A stretch of 44,042 nucleotides of DNA, from IMG/VR virus record IMGVR_UViG_3300009136_000012, positions 1 to 44,042 of that record. The stretch is one strand, 5' to 3'. This DNA comes from a virus. The translations under genes and the position numbers were made by a program. The notes below the pieces were generated by a model. The model was not told the origin of the DNA and made no database searches. It saw only the letters and a list, made by a program, of their open reading frames with translations. Shown one piece after another: positions 21,672-29,862 of this stretch (positions are counted from its first letter, which is position 1; every line of letters begins with the position of its first letter).

Positions 21672-22766
21672 TTAAAATTCTGCTCCTACGGTTTCAGGCC
21701 ATCCAAAAAGCCAAACGCTATAAACTGCAAGTCCGGTCAGATCATCTTGTACGCGATACTCGATGAAATCTCTTTTTCGACCGTCTAGTGCAAATTCAAG
21801 ATCATGAAATACTTTCATCCAACTATTTGTACCATCACCGCCCGTTTGAACAACAACTTGAGGCTGTTGGATCTGATCTCTTAAATCATTTTCAGCCGTA
21901 TTAACAATAATATTTCCACCGACTTGAATCATCGCGCCGACACCGTTTGTCAGTTGAGGTAAACTGTAAAATTTATCATACGCTTGTAATGCCGCCTCTG
22001 AAACGCCGTCGACGACTACAAAAGCCTGCGCTCGCGTTACATGAAATATAGTATCGCCGTTTGGCTCATATCTATAATTGATCGGGTTACCTGTTTCTTC
22101 GACTTGAAAATTATCTAAATACCATCTCGCCGCTTTGCCCGATTTGGCTTCTTGCTCCATTCGAAACGCGTCAATTGTTCCCGATAATCCCATATCAGTA
22201 AAAGGAATTGTCACCGGCTGCCAAACGTCAAAACTCGTTATATCAATATAATTTTGAAGTAGTACTTTGTTTCCGACTTGCACCGCGCCGCCGGTATCGT
22301 AGCCGTAAAATGAAACCGAGTCGCCAGAATCCCAGTCTTGATCGATATTAACTTTCAATGTTAACGCTGTATAATTTGCTATCGTTAGATTCGATCCTTT
22401 ATCAAATTGCCAGATATCGCCAGCATTCGGATTATCAATTTTTACACTAAACGATCCTGCGAATGCGCGATCAGCTGAACTAAATGTTACCTTTGTTCCT
22501 ACCGGCTCGGTTCCGGTCCAATAAACGTTATCAATTCCATTGTGAACCGGTTCGGGCGTGCCAGAAAATTCACCGTTTTGATTGAGTGCGATCCCAAAAA
22601 AAGGACTAAATAGAGGAATAGGAACAAATGATTTCTCTAGTCGTTCTCGCGTATAAACGGCTAAACCCGGCTCACCGTTGCGACCTTCCGCGACTGGATT
22701 ATAAACCTCGGCTTTTGAAATTCCGTTTCGTGTCATGCTTCCTTGAATTTCAATTGGGATAGTCAT
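21672..22766 (-). CDS. Head-associated protein with inserted jelly-roll/CBM-like domain
   Basis: The protein has 364 residues. A central domain (about 75-230) contains AFAGSFSVKIDNPNAGDIW, DIDQDWDSGD-like strands and RWYLDNFQVEE. This is the usual look of a carbohydrate-binding or discoidin-like jelly roll ending in W/L-D-N-x-x-V. The flanking parts (1-70 and 235-364) form the core structural protein of unknown type. The head-to-neck position suggests an outer capsid or collar protein that may bind glycans or debris in the environment. Confidence 0.55.
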   Translation of the reverse strand: MTIPIEIQGSMTRNGISKAEVYNPVAEGRNGEPGLAVYTRERLEKSFVPIPLFSPFFGIALNQNGEFSGTPEPVHNGIDNVYWTGTEPVGTKVTFSSADRAFAGSFSVKIDNPNAGDIWQFDKGSNLTIANYTALTLKVNIDQDWDSGDSVSFYGYDTGGAVQVGNKVLLQNYIDITSFDVWQPVTIPFTDMGLSGTIDAFRMEQEAKSGKAARWYLDNFQVEETGNPINYRYEPNGDTIFHVTRAQAFVVVDGVSEAALQAYDKFYSLPQLTNGVGAMIQVGGNIIVNTAENDLRDQIQQPQVVVQTGGDGTNSWMKVFHDLEFALDGRKRDFIEYRVQDDLTGLAVYSVWLFGWPETVGAEF

Positions 22767-23324
22767 TTATTCGTAATAACCAAATATTACGCCCCAAGTT
22801 CGACCCGTCGTTCCTTGCTCGTACTCAATAGCGACCGTTTGATCTTGACCTACTCTTAATCGATCATCTAAACGCATTTCATCATGAAGTCCTGCGCCGC
22901 AAGAAACATGATCAATTTCGTGCGTCGATGTAATTCCGGTTAATGGTGTACCTGCAGCTTGTTTACAAATCGCTTGAGCTGATTTAGGTTTAGAGCGATT
23001 CAAACAAACAGGTGTCGCCGTGGTTCCAACCGCGTCACCCGATACAATATGACATTTAAAGCTGCCAGCATTTTCAGAATTTACGCCGACTGCATCGATC
23101 ACTAAAACCTTACCGGTTGTATCGGTGTTCTGCCAAGAAAGTATAAAATCTCCAGCTTCCGAGCTTGCATCGTCCCATAATAAACTAAAGGCTTCGGACT
23201 GATCGCGACTATTATAATATGCTCTACTATCTTGTCGTGAACTTACGTTAAATCGATTATCCGATCCTTGCGCTTTTTCCATGCCCTTTGATTTATCACT
23301 TGTATATTGTATTTCATGAGCCAT
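22767..23324 (-). CDS. Structural protein of the head module, unknown
   Basis: The 185-residue protein has an N-terminal polar region (1-45) and a beta-rich body with four Cys (C110, C122, C134 and C153 approximately). It is coupled base-to-base with the gene at 21672. It is likely a decoration or collar protein. No family is recognised. Confidence 0.5.
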   Translation of the reverse strand: MAHEIQYTSDKSKGMEKAQGSDNRFNVSSRQDSRAYYNSRDQSEAFSLLWDDASSEAGDFILSWQNTDTTGKVLVIDAVGVNSENAGSFKCHIVSGDAVGTTATPVCLNRSKPKSAQAICKQAAGTPLTGITSTHEIDHVSCGAGLHDEMRLDDRLRVGQDQTVAIEYEQGTTGRTWGVIFGYYE

Positions 23325-23327
23325 TAT

Positions 23328-23762
23328 TTAATCCTCGTCGATATCTTCTAGCAGCGAATCTTCTTGATCAGCTATGATTTCTATACCCATTAAAATTGCT
23401 TTTAGTAGCGCTATAATTTGGCTATTTTGTGCGACCAAACTTATTTCGTTTTCATTTCGACCGATAATTTCTTCAATTATGTTGTCAGAAGAAACATTTT
23501 CGACATTGATTAAACCATCGACCTGCGTACTAAAAACCCAAATAGGTTCGGTGCTTGGAGGAATTGTGATCACATCGCCGCGCCGAAATATCCTAAAACT
23601 GTCAGAATCTTTTGCCGGTTGAGTTTCTTTAATTGAATAGAATAAATCGGTAACGCCGACATTTTGAATCAGCATAGTTAAATCGGTAGGCGAACTAGCT
23701 GTCGTTCTGACATCTAGATAACTTTCAGCTATGACTCGTATATTTTCTAATGTTTCAGCCAT
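23328..23762 (-). CDS. Structural protein of the head module, unknown
   Basis: The 144-residue acidic protein has a beta-rich first two thirds (DLTMLIQNVGVTDLFYSI, VITIPPSTEPIWVF) and a helical end (SQIIALLKAILMGIEII). The first part resembles small virion proteins that form trimeric or Ig-like decorations. It lies between the small capsid-proximal gene and two other virion genes. Confidence 0.5.
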   Translation of the reverse strand: MAETLENIRVIAESYLDVRTTASSPTDLTMLIQNVGVTDLFYSIKETQPAKDSDSFRIFRRGDVITIPPSTEPIWVFSTQVDGLINVENVSSDNIIEEIIGRNENEISLVAQNSQIIALLKAILMGIEIIADQEDSLLEDIDED

Positions 23763-23821
23763 GATAGCCCTTTAATAATAGAGCGCATCGAAACGCGCTC
23801 TATTTTATTAGATTTGGCTAA

Positions 23822-24022
23822 TTAATCAGCCTTATCTTTTTTCGCTTTCTTTGATTGAGCTTTCACTTTTTTAACTTCGGCTGCAACACGAAAATGACCA
23901 GATTTTAATCTAGTTTCCGCGTCGCTTTCGTCGCATTCATACTCTGTGCCAACTTCAAGCTTGACCAAATTTCCGTCTTGCTTAATATGCAAATTCGGCT
24001 TTGCTACAATAAACTTTCTCAT
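23822..24022 (-). CDS. Small basic protein after the capsid gene
   Basis: The protein has 66 residues: a beta-rich N-terminal half (MRKFIVAKPNLHI, VKLEVGTEYEC) and a very basic Lys/Ala tail (52-66). It lies 21 bp after the capsid gene. Such short proteins with a basic tail are common head-completion or connector accessory proteins. The exact role is unknown. Confidence 0.55.
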   Translation of the reverse strand: MRKFIVAKPNLHIKQDGNLVKLEVGTEYECDESDAETRLKSGHFRVAAEVKKVKAQSKKAKKDKAD

Positions 24023-24043
24023 TTAAATTTCATCCTTCATTTA

Positions 24044-25105
24044 TTAAGCGCTTGCATAACCTGCACAAGTATTCCCAGCGTAGTCAGTATTGACCATCCA
24101 ACCAACCGCCGCCGCTGTAACAAATTCATGGTTAGAATTGTAAAGTGGTCGCGGTAGTGCGAAAGTCGAAACGCCCATTCCAGAAATCGGGCGAACTGCT
24201 GTGCCGTCTAACGGAAATAACATCATTTGGTTACCAGTCAATTTATTACTAACTTTAATGGATGAGATACCGAGTACCATTGCCATTTGATCAATAATTA
24301 ATTTTCCGTCGTAACTCGTTGAGAAATTCCCTTCCCAAACCGTCGCGATTGCCGTTGAGATATAAACGGTTAAATCCTTTCCGCAAGAATTCGTGACTCG
24401 TATCGCGTCGCGAACTTCAAGAAAAGCATTTTTGATTTGCGTGCCGGTTTTAGTGTTATCAGTAAAATCGAAATTGATACCACCCGCGCCCAAATCGATA
24501 GCTGCAACGCGTGAATCGTTGCGCATCCCCTGCCAATCGTAGGTTTTCATCAAAATGAAATTGCCGTCCTCGTCCGTATGACCGTCCATAAATGTATCGG
24601 CGAGTCGTTCTCTAAGCGTTCGAGTCACTTCTCTTTGATCATCAATTAACGCGTCGAAACCTTCGGCGGTTCCCGCTGCTAATTCGCGGAAATTTCGAAA
24701 GAAACCGCCATCATGAATCGGTACAATCGTTCCATCATAGTTATATTCAACTTGATCGAATAAAATACCCGTTTGTCCGCTCATCGATGTTTTGATTAAA
24801 CCTGCATTTGAAGCGCGTCTATTTTCATAGACTAGCTTTCCGATATTAACGGTTTTCGATAATGGCATTAAATCATTTAAGAAAGTGTCGCCGTCGTCAA
24901 GGTGCATTTCTTCAATCGTGACATTATCAAATTCGCGATAAACATCTTGAGGAATTCGACCTGAACATCCGACAATTTTTTGATCCGCCATCATTCGATC
25001 ATAATAATCTTCTTGATAGTTCGCCATGTTTCGAACTGAATCACGCTCACGCAAATAGTTTTGAGCAACGCGACTGTTTTGTACTAATTTTTTAGTAAAT
25101 AACAT
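24044..25105 (-). CDS. Major capsid protein
   Basis: The protein has 353 residues from the ATG at 25105, which follows AGGAG at 8 nt; an upstream extension would overlap the decoration gene. HK97-like features are a helical N-arm (1-45), an E-loop-like strand pair near 95-125 (VNIGKLVYENRRASNAGLI), and a spine helix followed by P-domain strands near 145-175 and 225-300 (LTVYISTAIATVWEGNF). The order decoration gene, capsid gene, connector genes is standard. Confidence 0.8.
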   Translation of the reverse strand: MLFTKKLVQNSRVAQNYLRERDSVRNMANYQEDYYDRMMADQKIVGCSGRIPQDVYREFDNVTIEEMHLDDGDTFLNDLMPLSKTVNIGKLVYENRRASNAGLIKTSMSGQTGILFDQVEYNYDGTIVPIHDGGFFRNFRELAAGTAEGFDALIDDQREVTRTLRERLADTFMDGHTDEDGNFILMKTYDWQGMRNDSRVAAIDLGAGGINFDFTDNTKTGTQIKNAFLEVRDAIRVTNSCGKDLTVYISTAIATVWEGNFSTSYDGKLIIDQMAMVLGISSIKVSNKLTGNQMMLFPLDGTAVRPISGMGVSTFALPRPLYNSNHEFVTAAAVGWMVNTDYAGNTCAGYASA

Positions 25106-25116
25106 TTCATTTACTC

Positions 25117-25584
25117 CTATGCTATAGAAACGCGGACAAGCTGCGTCGCTGCGGTTGTGACAACTTCGTCGGCATAGCAAAGAACTTCTTCTGTACCATC
25201 TGTCGCCGCGATAATCAAAGCGCCGGGAGTCGCTACTGAACGAGTCAATGCAGTTCCGCGAACTAACGCTTGAGCAGTGATAACAAGCACGTTAAAAAGC
25301 TCGCCTGATCTAGGCTTCAAACCGACCATTGTTTCGTTTTGAGTCCACGCTGTATCGACCGACAAACTCGACATTTCATCTTTGTTTGCAACTAGCAAAG
25401 GCTTACCAAATACTGTCGCTGCGTCGTCCATTAGCTCGAAACCGTCGCTTGTCGCTGCATAATCAATCACTGAGCCGGGCAATATAGCGGCTTCATCCGC
25501 GATGCCTTCGACCGTTAACGGCGCGCTATTTACGGATCCATCGGCTGGCCCGACATAGATCACTCTTTTTCCAATTACTGACAT
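25117..25584 (-). CDS. Capsid decoration / head stabilisation protein
   Basis: The 155-residue protein is Ala/Val/Thr-rich and beta-rich, without Cys in the first 140 residues. It lies directly before the capsid gene and after the protease/scaffold, the usual position of a lambda D-like or similar decoration protein. LPGSVIDYAATSDGFEL recalls the small beta-barrel decoration proteins. The family is not certain. Confidence 0.6.
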   Translation of the reverse strand: MSVIGKRVIYVGPADGSVNSAPLTVEGIADEAAILPGSVIDYAATSDGFELMDDAATVFGKPLLVANKDEMSSLSVDTAWTQNETMVGLKPRSGELFNVLVITAQALVRGTALTRSVATPGALIIAATDGTEEVLCYADEVVTTAATQLVRVSIA

Positions 25585-25627
25585 TTTATAGCCTCCTAAT
25601 TTTTAAAAATATTAAATTAAAATCGAA

Positions 25628-26983
25628 TTATTCTGGTAGATCTTCGATATTAGTTTTCAATATTTCTGGCTTGTCTTCATTAATTAACATCGTTGATCCG
25701 ATGCTGTGAGTAACGCCGCAATTAGCTGCCAAAGCCTTAGCTTTTTCCAAACCGAGATCTAGAATATCTGACTGTTCAAACGCGGGATATTTTCCAGAAT
25801 TAACGATCGAAGTCGCTAGATCTGAAAGTTCCTTATTTGAATTTGCTGTAATTGTCGTTTTAAGGTTTGAGATTTCAGAATTTAGTGGTTCAATTGCAGC
25901 CGTAACCGCATTTTTAACTAGCTCTGAAACGTCTGTAACTTCACTTGTTTCTTTATTAGTAGCAAGCAAAGATTCGTTATATTTTTTCATTAAATCACTA
26001 TCAGAAATGTCGGCGTTTACCGTAATTCCTAACTGTTTTAGTTGCTCAATTATGGTATCGCGCATTGCGTTATCCTCTGATTTTATCGGGTTGATGGGTC
26101 GATATTCAACGACGCGCTCAACTGGCAAACGCGTGTCATGAATTGCTAAATTACCTAACTCATCCAATTCATAGTTAGATTTAAATAATTCGTTTGTGCT
26201 CGTTTCATAGATGAAAGCATCGTCAAAAACTGAAACAATCCAACTTGTATCTTTAGCCTCTAAGCCTTGATTGAGCGATGAATAAAGTTTTTGCTCGATA
26301 TCTGAAAACGATAATTCTTGATTAGTAATGTGATTTTTCGCTTTGACTTTGCGTTTTTTCTCGCCGCAAATATAGTGCGAAACTTTGACAGATTCTTTAT
26401 TGATGCCGATCCCTGTGCCTTGATCGGGCGTGCTCGCGCCGATACTATCAAGCAATATTGCATCATGATCGAATATGATGTCGCGAGCGATCCAAGTATA
26501 TTCTTGACCGCGCGCGTTAGTCGAAAGGCTGACTTCTTCAACTTCGACAAACAATCCTACGCTGGTATGAATAGGCCGCGCTTTTTCGTTAGTCTCGATC
26601 TCTTCAATTCGATCGAGCAAGCGTTTACCTTTTTCAGTCATCAAAGCTTTTTGAACGTTGATCACTTTATCGAGCGCAACGCGTCCGTCATCTAGTTTTC
26701 GAGCATTTTCATTAAACGCGCCGAATCTAAATTCAAAATCAATTTCAGGATCGTTAGCTGAAACAAAAACGCCATCAATTTCAGGATGTTCTACAGTAAC
26801 GGGGGTTCGATTTAATGACTTGAATGATTTATCTATTTCTTCAATCGAATAGAGACCGCCATTCATGACAATATTAGGCGGCAACGTGAAAGAAGTTAGA
26901 ACAATATGTTCCACACCTTTACGATTCTCGCGGCGAATGTTCGCGCGATTTACTTTGTGCGTACAAAATAAAAGCTTTTTCAA
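25628..26983 (-). CDS. Prohead protease fused to scaffold (DUF2213-like)
   Basis: The protein has 451 residues. The N-terminal domain (about 15-190), with RRENRKGVEHIVLTSFTLPP, MNGGLYSIEEI, TPVTVEHPEIDG and IHTSVGL, follows the DUF2213 prohead-protease type. The C-terminal third (about 300-420), made of charged helices such as IEPLNSEISNLKTTI, looks like an internal scaffold removed at maturation. The start is a TTG at 26983; it is kept because the conserved LPP/MNGGLY region would be cut by any later start. A promoter lies 39 bp upstream. Confidence 0.72.
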   Translation of the reverse strand: MKKLLFCTHKVNRANIRRENRKGVEHIVLTSFTLPPNIVMNGGLYSIEEIDKSFKSLNRTPVTVEHPEIDGVFVSANDPEIDFEFRFGAFNENARKLDDGRVALDKVINVQKALMTEKGKRLLDRIEEIETNEKARPIHTSVGLFVEVEEVSLSTNARGQEYTWIARDIIFDHDAILLDSIGASTPDQGTGIGINKESVKVSHYICGEKKRKVKAKNHITNQELSFSDIEQKLYSSLNQGLEAKDTSWIVSVFDDAFIYETSTNELFKSNYELDELGNLAIHDTRLPVERVVEYRPINPIKSEDNAMRDTIIEQLKQLGITVNADISDSDLMKKYNESLLATNKETSEVTDVSELVKNAVTAAIEPLNSEISNLKTTITANSNKELSDLATSIVNSGKYPAFEQSDILDLGLEKAKALAANCGVTHSIGSTMLINEDKPEILKTNIEDLPE

Positions 26984-27021
26984 TTTAGAACCCTAGGCGT
27001 TTCACAACGAGCCGGACTTTT

Positions 27022-27049
27022 AGTATATACCGTTTTACTATCTTATCAA
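27022..27049 (-). promoter_or_regulatory. Promoter for the head module
   Basis: On the minus strand: TTGATA (27044-27049), 16-bp spacer, TATACT (27022-27027), each one base from consensus. It would start transcription near 27015 and drive protease, decoration protein, capsid and downstream genes. A 7-bp hairpin lies just upstream at 27060-27078. Confidence 0.75.
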
Positions 27050-27059
27050 AATATTGAAC

Positions 27060-27078
27060 CGTTGCATATTTTGCAACG
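27060..27078. repeat. Inverted repeat upstream of the head promoter
   Basis: CGTTGCA (27060-27066) and TGCAACG (27072-27078) are perfect arms around a 5-nt A/T loop. It sits between the end of the accessory island (27085) and the -35 box (27049). It could be an activator site centred near -55 or a stem at the island's 3' end. No U-tract follows in the minus direction. Confidence 0.6.
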
Positions 27079-27084
27079 ATTGAT

Positions 27085-27447
27085 CTAGAATAACCTCATT
27101 TTTGATTTTTTAAGATATTTATATTTTTCATATAATTCTGCTCGAACTTCAAGACGAGTTTTTCCGTTTTGATTTTTATCGCCAGAGATAACGATTTTAG
27201 TAAACTTTAATTTACCGCCGCTTTTTGCACATCTGAAAATCAAAGCAAATTCATATTTTTTCTTGTATCCCTTGATCGGCGTTGTTCTCAGATAAACGCC
27301 GTTCGCTTGAATCTTGATCGGGTCTTTATCGCGATAGTCATTATCAGCGACAGTAAATGTCCACTTACTATCGTAGACACCATCGACGCCTTTGATCGCT
27401 TCAAGAATCACGGTTGACGATCCATGTTTTTGTAAATATCGCCGCAA
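27085..27447 (-). CDS. Unknown protein, last gene of the accessory island
   Basis: The protein has up to 120 residues, basic and beta-rich, with no recognised motif. Two starts compete: ATG at 27447 (40-bp overlap with the previous gene) or GTG at 27411, which overlaps the preceding TGA as GTGA and would give 108 residues. The second fits the coupling style of this genome. The function is unknown. Confidence 0.5.
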   Translation of the reverse strand: MRRYLQKHGSSTVILEAIKGVDGVYDSKWTFTVADNDYRDKDPIKIQANGVYLRTTPIKGYKKKYEFALIFRCAKSGGKLKFTKIVISGDKNQNGKTRLEVRAELYEKYKYLKKSKMRLF

Positions 27448-28280
27448 TATTCATGAACTACGTCGTCTAAAGTTGATTTATCTTTAGGTCGAATAGTCAT
27501 CATTGAACCCCACGCTTCGTATATTCGAATAATTTTGGGCGTTGCTTCATGAACCGCGCCAACCGATCCACCGGCAAAACCACCGTCGGCTCGATAATCT
27601 CTGACAAATTCAGTTAAACAATAAACTGCATCGAACTTTTTAGGTGTTTTTTTTCCTTGATCCTCGTTGTAGTCTTTCCAAAAAGGCAATACTTTCGCGC
27701 CGTCCCGATGAGCTGTTAATAACATTGCGGCGAGAACAGGCGAGGGGAAATTAGTGTGCATAAACATCCCTTTATCAATTACATTCAGTGCTTTTTTAAA
27801 CAGTTTAACAGGCTCACAAACATCGATACCTCTTAACCCTCTTTTTTTCAAAGAATAAACAGTCTTGAGTGCGTTTGTCATTCCTCCCGCTTTAACCAAT
27901 TTTGATTTTAGATTAACGCCATTCAGTTTAAGCGCGCCAGATAGTCGATCGGTGGCTGTTTCAGCGGCGCTTGAATTATCGAAACAATCGTATAAACTGA
28001 TCACTTGCTTGATTGATTGCACAATATATAAATCGCAATAGAGCATCTTTGGCGCTATCAAGTCGCCTGATTGCCAAAGAAAAGACCTAGTATGTCCATC
28101 GAGAATATATCGAGTGCCGTCGGGCAATTCGGCGGCTGCTACACTAGCATGAGTTTCAGAGTATTCTTTTAAATGGAGTCTCAGCGCTTTTTTTGCGTGA
28201 GTTTTAGTATCTCTTTGTCGAGGGTTATCATTCATTTCAAACCAATCATCAACTTTGATTTTAACTTGTTTAAATTTCAT
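27408..28280 (-). CDS. ParB/Srx-fold-like protein (tentative)
   Basis: The protein has 290 residues. The N-terminal part contains DNPRQRDTKTHAKKALR and RYILDGHTRSFLW (about 18-70). DGHTR resembles the GHxR nucleotide-binding loop of ParB-like and DGQHR-type proteins. The rest is helical, with no motif I can name. It begins after GGGAGATAAACGG, one of the reused ribosome leaders. It may be a DNA- or nucleotide-binding effector of the island; no catalytic claim is made. Confidence 0.45.
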   Translation of the reverse strand: MKFKQVKIKVDDWFEMNDNPRQRDTKTHAKKALRLHLKEYSETHASVAAAELPDGTRYILDGHTRSFLWQSGDLIAPKMLYCDLYIVQSIKQVISLYDCFDNSSAAETATDRLSGALKLNGVNLKSKLVKAGGMTNALKTVYSLKKRGLRGIDVCEPVKLFKKALNVIDKGMFMHTNFPSPVLAAMLLTAHRDGAKVLPFWKDYNEDQGKKTPKKFDAVYCLTEFVRDYRADGGFAGGSVGAVHEATPKIIRIYEAWGSMMTIRPKDKSTLDDVVHEYCGDIYKNMDRQP

Positions 28281-28295
28281 CCGTTTATCTCCCGT

Positions 28296-28544
28296 TTAGT
28301 TTTGTTGTTTTAAATCTGCTAGTTTTTCCTTTTCCATCTCTCTATGCTTTTTGACAACTTCAACGAACACCTGACCTTTAATCATGCAGTCACAAATTGA
28401 TTTCGCCCCTCGTTCAATTGATAAACAAATCGCAGCGGCGATCATTAATGACCATGTTAGCCAGTTTGTTTCAAATTCGATCCCTTGAAACATGATCAAT
28501 ATTGCTATTGCTGTAAGAAATGCCGACATTGGTATTTTATTCAA
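28296..28544 (-). CDS. Small membrane protein
   Basis: The 82-residue protein has two hydrophobic segments (about 7-24 and 29-44) and a charged helical tail (60-82). The first residues are encoded within a 50-bp sequence that is repeated at 28815-28864. It might be an exclusion or immunity membrane protein of the island. The function is unknown. Confidence 0.5.
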   Translation of the reverse strand: MNKIPMSAFLTAIAILIMFQGIEFETNWLTWSLMIAAAICLSIERGAKSICDCMIKGQVFVEVVKKHREMEKEKLADLKQQN

Positions 28545-28566
28545 TTTTTATCTCCCGTTTAGTTTT
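28517..28566. repeat. 50-bp direct repeat, copy 1
   Basis: This copy matches 28815-28864 with two mismatches. It holds the ribosome leader GGGAGATAAAAATTGAAT and, in this copy, the first codons of the 82-residue membrane protein. The two copies flank the 75-residue gene at 28568. Confidence 0.9.
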
Positions 28567-28567
28567 A

Positions 28568-28795
28568 TTATAAAATTACACCTTTCTCTTTTAACAATTT
28601 TATCCAAATCTCTTTTGTTTCATCGACGCAATGTTGCATTGCATCGTGCCAAGTCGGTGCGCGATCATTTTCAATATAGAATTTTGTCTGATAAAAAAAA
28701 GAATCACGATTATGTGGCAACCTTGATTCATGTTTAATCGCGCATTCTTGACAATGATCAGGCGGTGGTGATAGTAAATTCCAATCGTTTTTCAT
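28568..28795 (-). CDS. Small CxxC protein, unknown
   Basis: The 75-residue protein has PPPDHCQECAIKHESRL near the N-terminus (a CxxC pair with nearby His) and an amphipathic C-terminal helix. It lies between two copies of a 50-bp direct repeat, so it may have been inserted as a unit. No family is recognised. Confidence 0.5.
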   Translation of the reverse strand: MKNDWNLLSPPPDHCQECAIKHESRLPHNRDSFFYQTKFYIENDRAPTWHDAMQHCVDETKEIWIKLLKEKGVIL

Positions 28796-28814
28796 TATCG
28801 TTCAATCCTATTAT

Positions 28815-28864
28815 GAAATGCCGATATTGGTATTTTATTCAATTTTTATCTCCCATTTAGTTTT
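28815..28864. repeat. 50-bp direct repeat, copy 2
   Basis: This copy matches 28517-28566 with two mismatches and contains the stop of the gene at 28835. It is directly joined on its other side (28797-28815) to a 19-bp copy of 29091-29109. This makes a mosaic junction that records past recombination. Confidence 0.9.
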
Positions 28865-29092
28865 TTTTATTTTAAAATCGCTCGGCTCAAAGACTGGAAC
28901 TAGCAGATCTCCCATTTTATCGATCTCCTCTTTCATACCGAGAAGGTTATAACATCTCGCTAAAACGTCGAGTAATTCCGGGATAAATTCTTCCAGATCA
29001 GGCCATTCGACAATGCTTATTAAATAAATATCGTCATCGCTACAATTAATCTCTATAGCACCATCATGACTTTCTTTTGCTGTTATATTCAT
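28835..29092 (-). CDS. Small acidic protein, unknown
   Basis: The 85-residue acidic protein has an alternating strand start (AIEINCSDDDIYLISIVEW) and a helical second half. Its ATG overlaps the zinc-ribbon membrane gene stop as ATGA. No family is recognised. It is part of the chained accessory island. Confidence 0.5.
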   Translation of the reverse strand: MNITAKESHDGAIEINCSDDDIYLISIVEWPDLEEFIPELLDVLARCYNLLGMKEEIDKMGDLLVPVFEPSDFKIKKTKWEIKIE

Positions 29093-29262
29093 CGTTCAAT
29101 CCTATTATGGCAATTCGTACAGACCCAAATTGTCGGCGTAGCACCGATCGACATTCCGAGCGTTAACATGAATAACAATATTTTGAGCGAGACTTCCCAA
29201 ACTGAATTTTCTCGAACGTGAACCGCGTCCCTGTGACATCGAACGCAATATCTTGTTTTCAT
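29089..29262 (-). CDS. Zinc-ribbon protein with one membrane span
   Basis: The protein has 57 residues from the ATG at 29262 (ATGA overlap with the previous gene). YCVRCHRDAVHV and VCTNCHNR form two CxxC knuckles separated by a hydrophobic span (LKILLFMLTLGMSIG). The build recalls small LITAF-like or membrane zinc ribbon proteins. The function is unknown. Confidence 0.55.
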   Translation of the reverse strand: MKTRYCVRCHRDAVHVRENSVWEVSLKILLFMLTLGMSIGATPTIWVCTNCHNRIER

Positions 29263-29438
29263 AAAAGATCGCAATAAAGCTGCGTTTTATTTTTAGTCGA
29301 ATGAAATATTTCTTTGACTAAAATCAATTCATCGCCTAACGCGATATGATCGCCAATATTAATAGGATTACTGAAACTCTGATAGTTCCATTTTGTCGAA
29401 TTCTTGTTTTTAATTTTGATCTTGTAGTCAAAATTCAT
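29259..29438 (-). CDS. Small basic protein, unknown
   Basis: The protein has 59 residues from the ATG at 29438, which overlaps the HTH gene stop as ATGA; a slightly longer frame from 29450 is less likely. It is beta-rich with many Lys and Asn. No family is recognised. Confidence 0.5.
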   Translation of the reverse strand: MNFDYKIKIKNKNSTKWNYQSFSNPINIGDHIALGDELILVKEIFHSTKNKTQLYCDLL

Positions 29439-29638
29439 TCTTCGCCCCATTTGATTAGCGTTGACAATTTAACATCACATGACACCGCGATATTTTCGAG
29501 CAAATCGATTGACGGTTTTCGTTTGCTCGCGCAAATATCATAAAAATAGTTAGTTGATACGCCAACCGATGCCGCCATTTGTTTTTTAATTAAGCCTTTG
29601 TGCGCGCTGGCTTTGGTTAACGCTTTGCCGTAATTCAT
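29435..29638 (-). CDS. Xre-family helix-turn-helix regulator
   Basis: The protein has 67 residues from the ATG at 29638 (ATGA overlap with the upstream gene). The body is a Cro/CI-type five-helix domain: ALTKASAHKGLIKKQMAASVG, then VSTNYFYDICASKRKPSIDL and a closing helix. It has no peptidase or dimerisation tail. It is the only clear HTH repressor-like protein in the genome and lies in the accessory island, so it may control the island's promoter region (30100-30132) or lysis-lysogeny choice. Confidence 0.75.
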   Translation of the reverse strand: MNYGKALTKASAHKGLIKKQMAASVGVSTNYFYDICASKRKPSIDLLENIAVSCDVKLSTLIKWGEE

Positions 29639-29862
29639 TGGATTTTTTCGATATTTTTTAATGATTTTTTCATCCAATCGATTGCGCACCAATCATTACA
29701 ATTCGCTAAAAATTCGATGCGTTTCCCACTTCTAGAGCAAGCATTGAGCACAAACTCGACTTCCTCCCCATAGAGACTTTCTAATTTATATTCGATATAC
29801 GCAGCCAAAGCACGAATCCCTAGCTCTAATTTCTCTTGCTCTTTATCTTCTTGTGTAGTCAT
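29635..29862 (-). CDS. Small acidic helical protein, unknown
   Basis: The 75-residue protein is acidic at its N-terminus (EDKEQEKLELGI), with three Cys in the second half. It overlaps its neighbours by ATGA at both ends. The function is not recognised. Confidence 0.5.
   Translation of the reverse strand: MTTQEDKEQEKLELGIRALAAYIEYKLESLYGEEVEFVLNACSRSGKRIEFLANCNDWCAIDWMKKSLKNIEKIQ

Noticed and set aside
26260-26695. Alternative frames within the protease/scaffold gene
   Set aside because: Both strands show open frames there, but only the DUF2213-like frame has family motifs and fits operon order.
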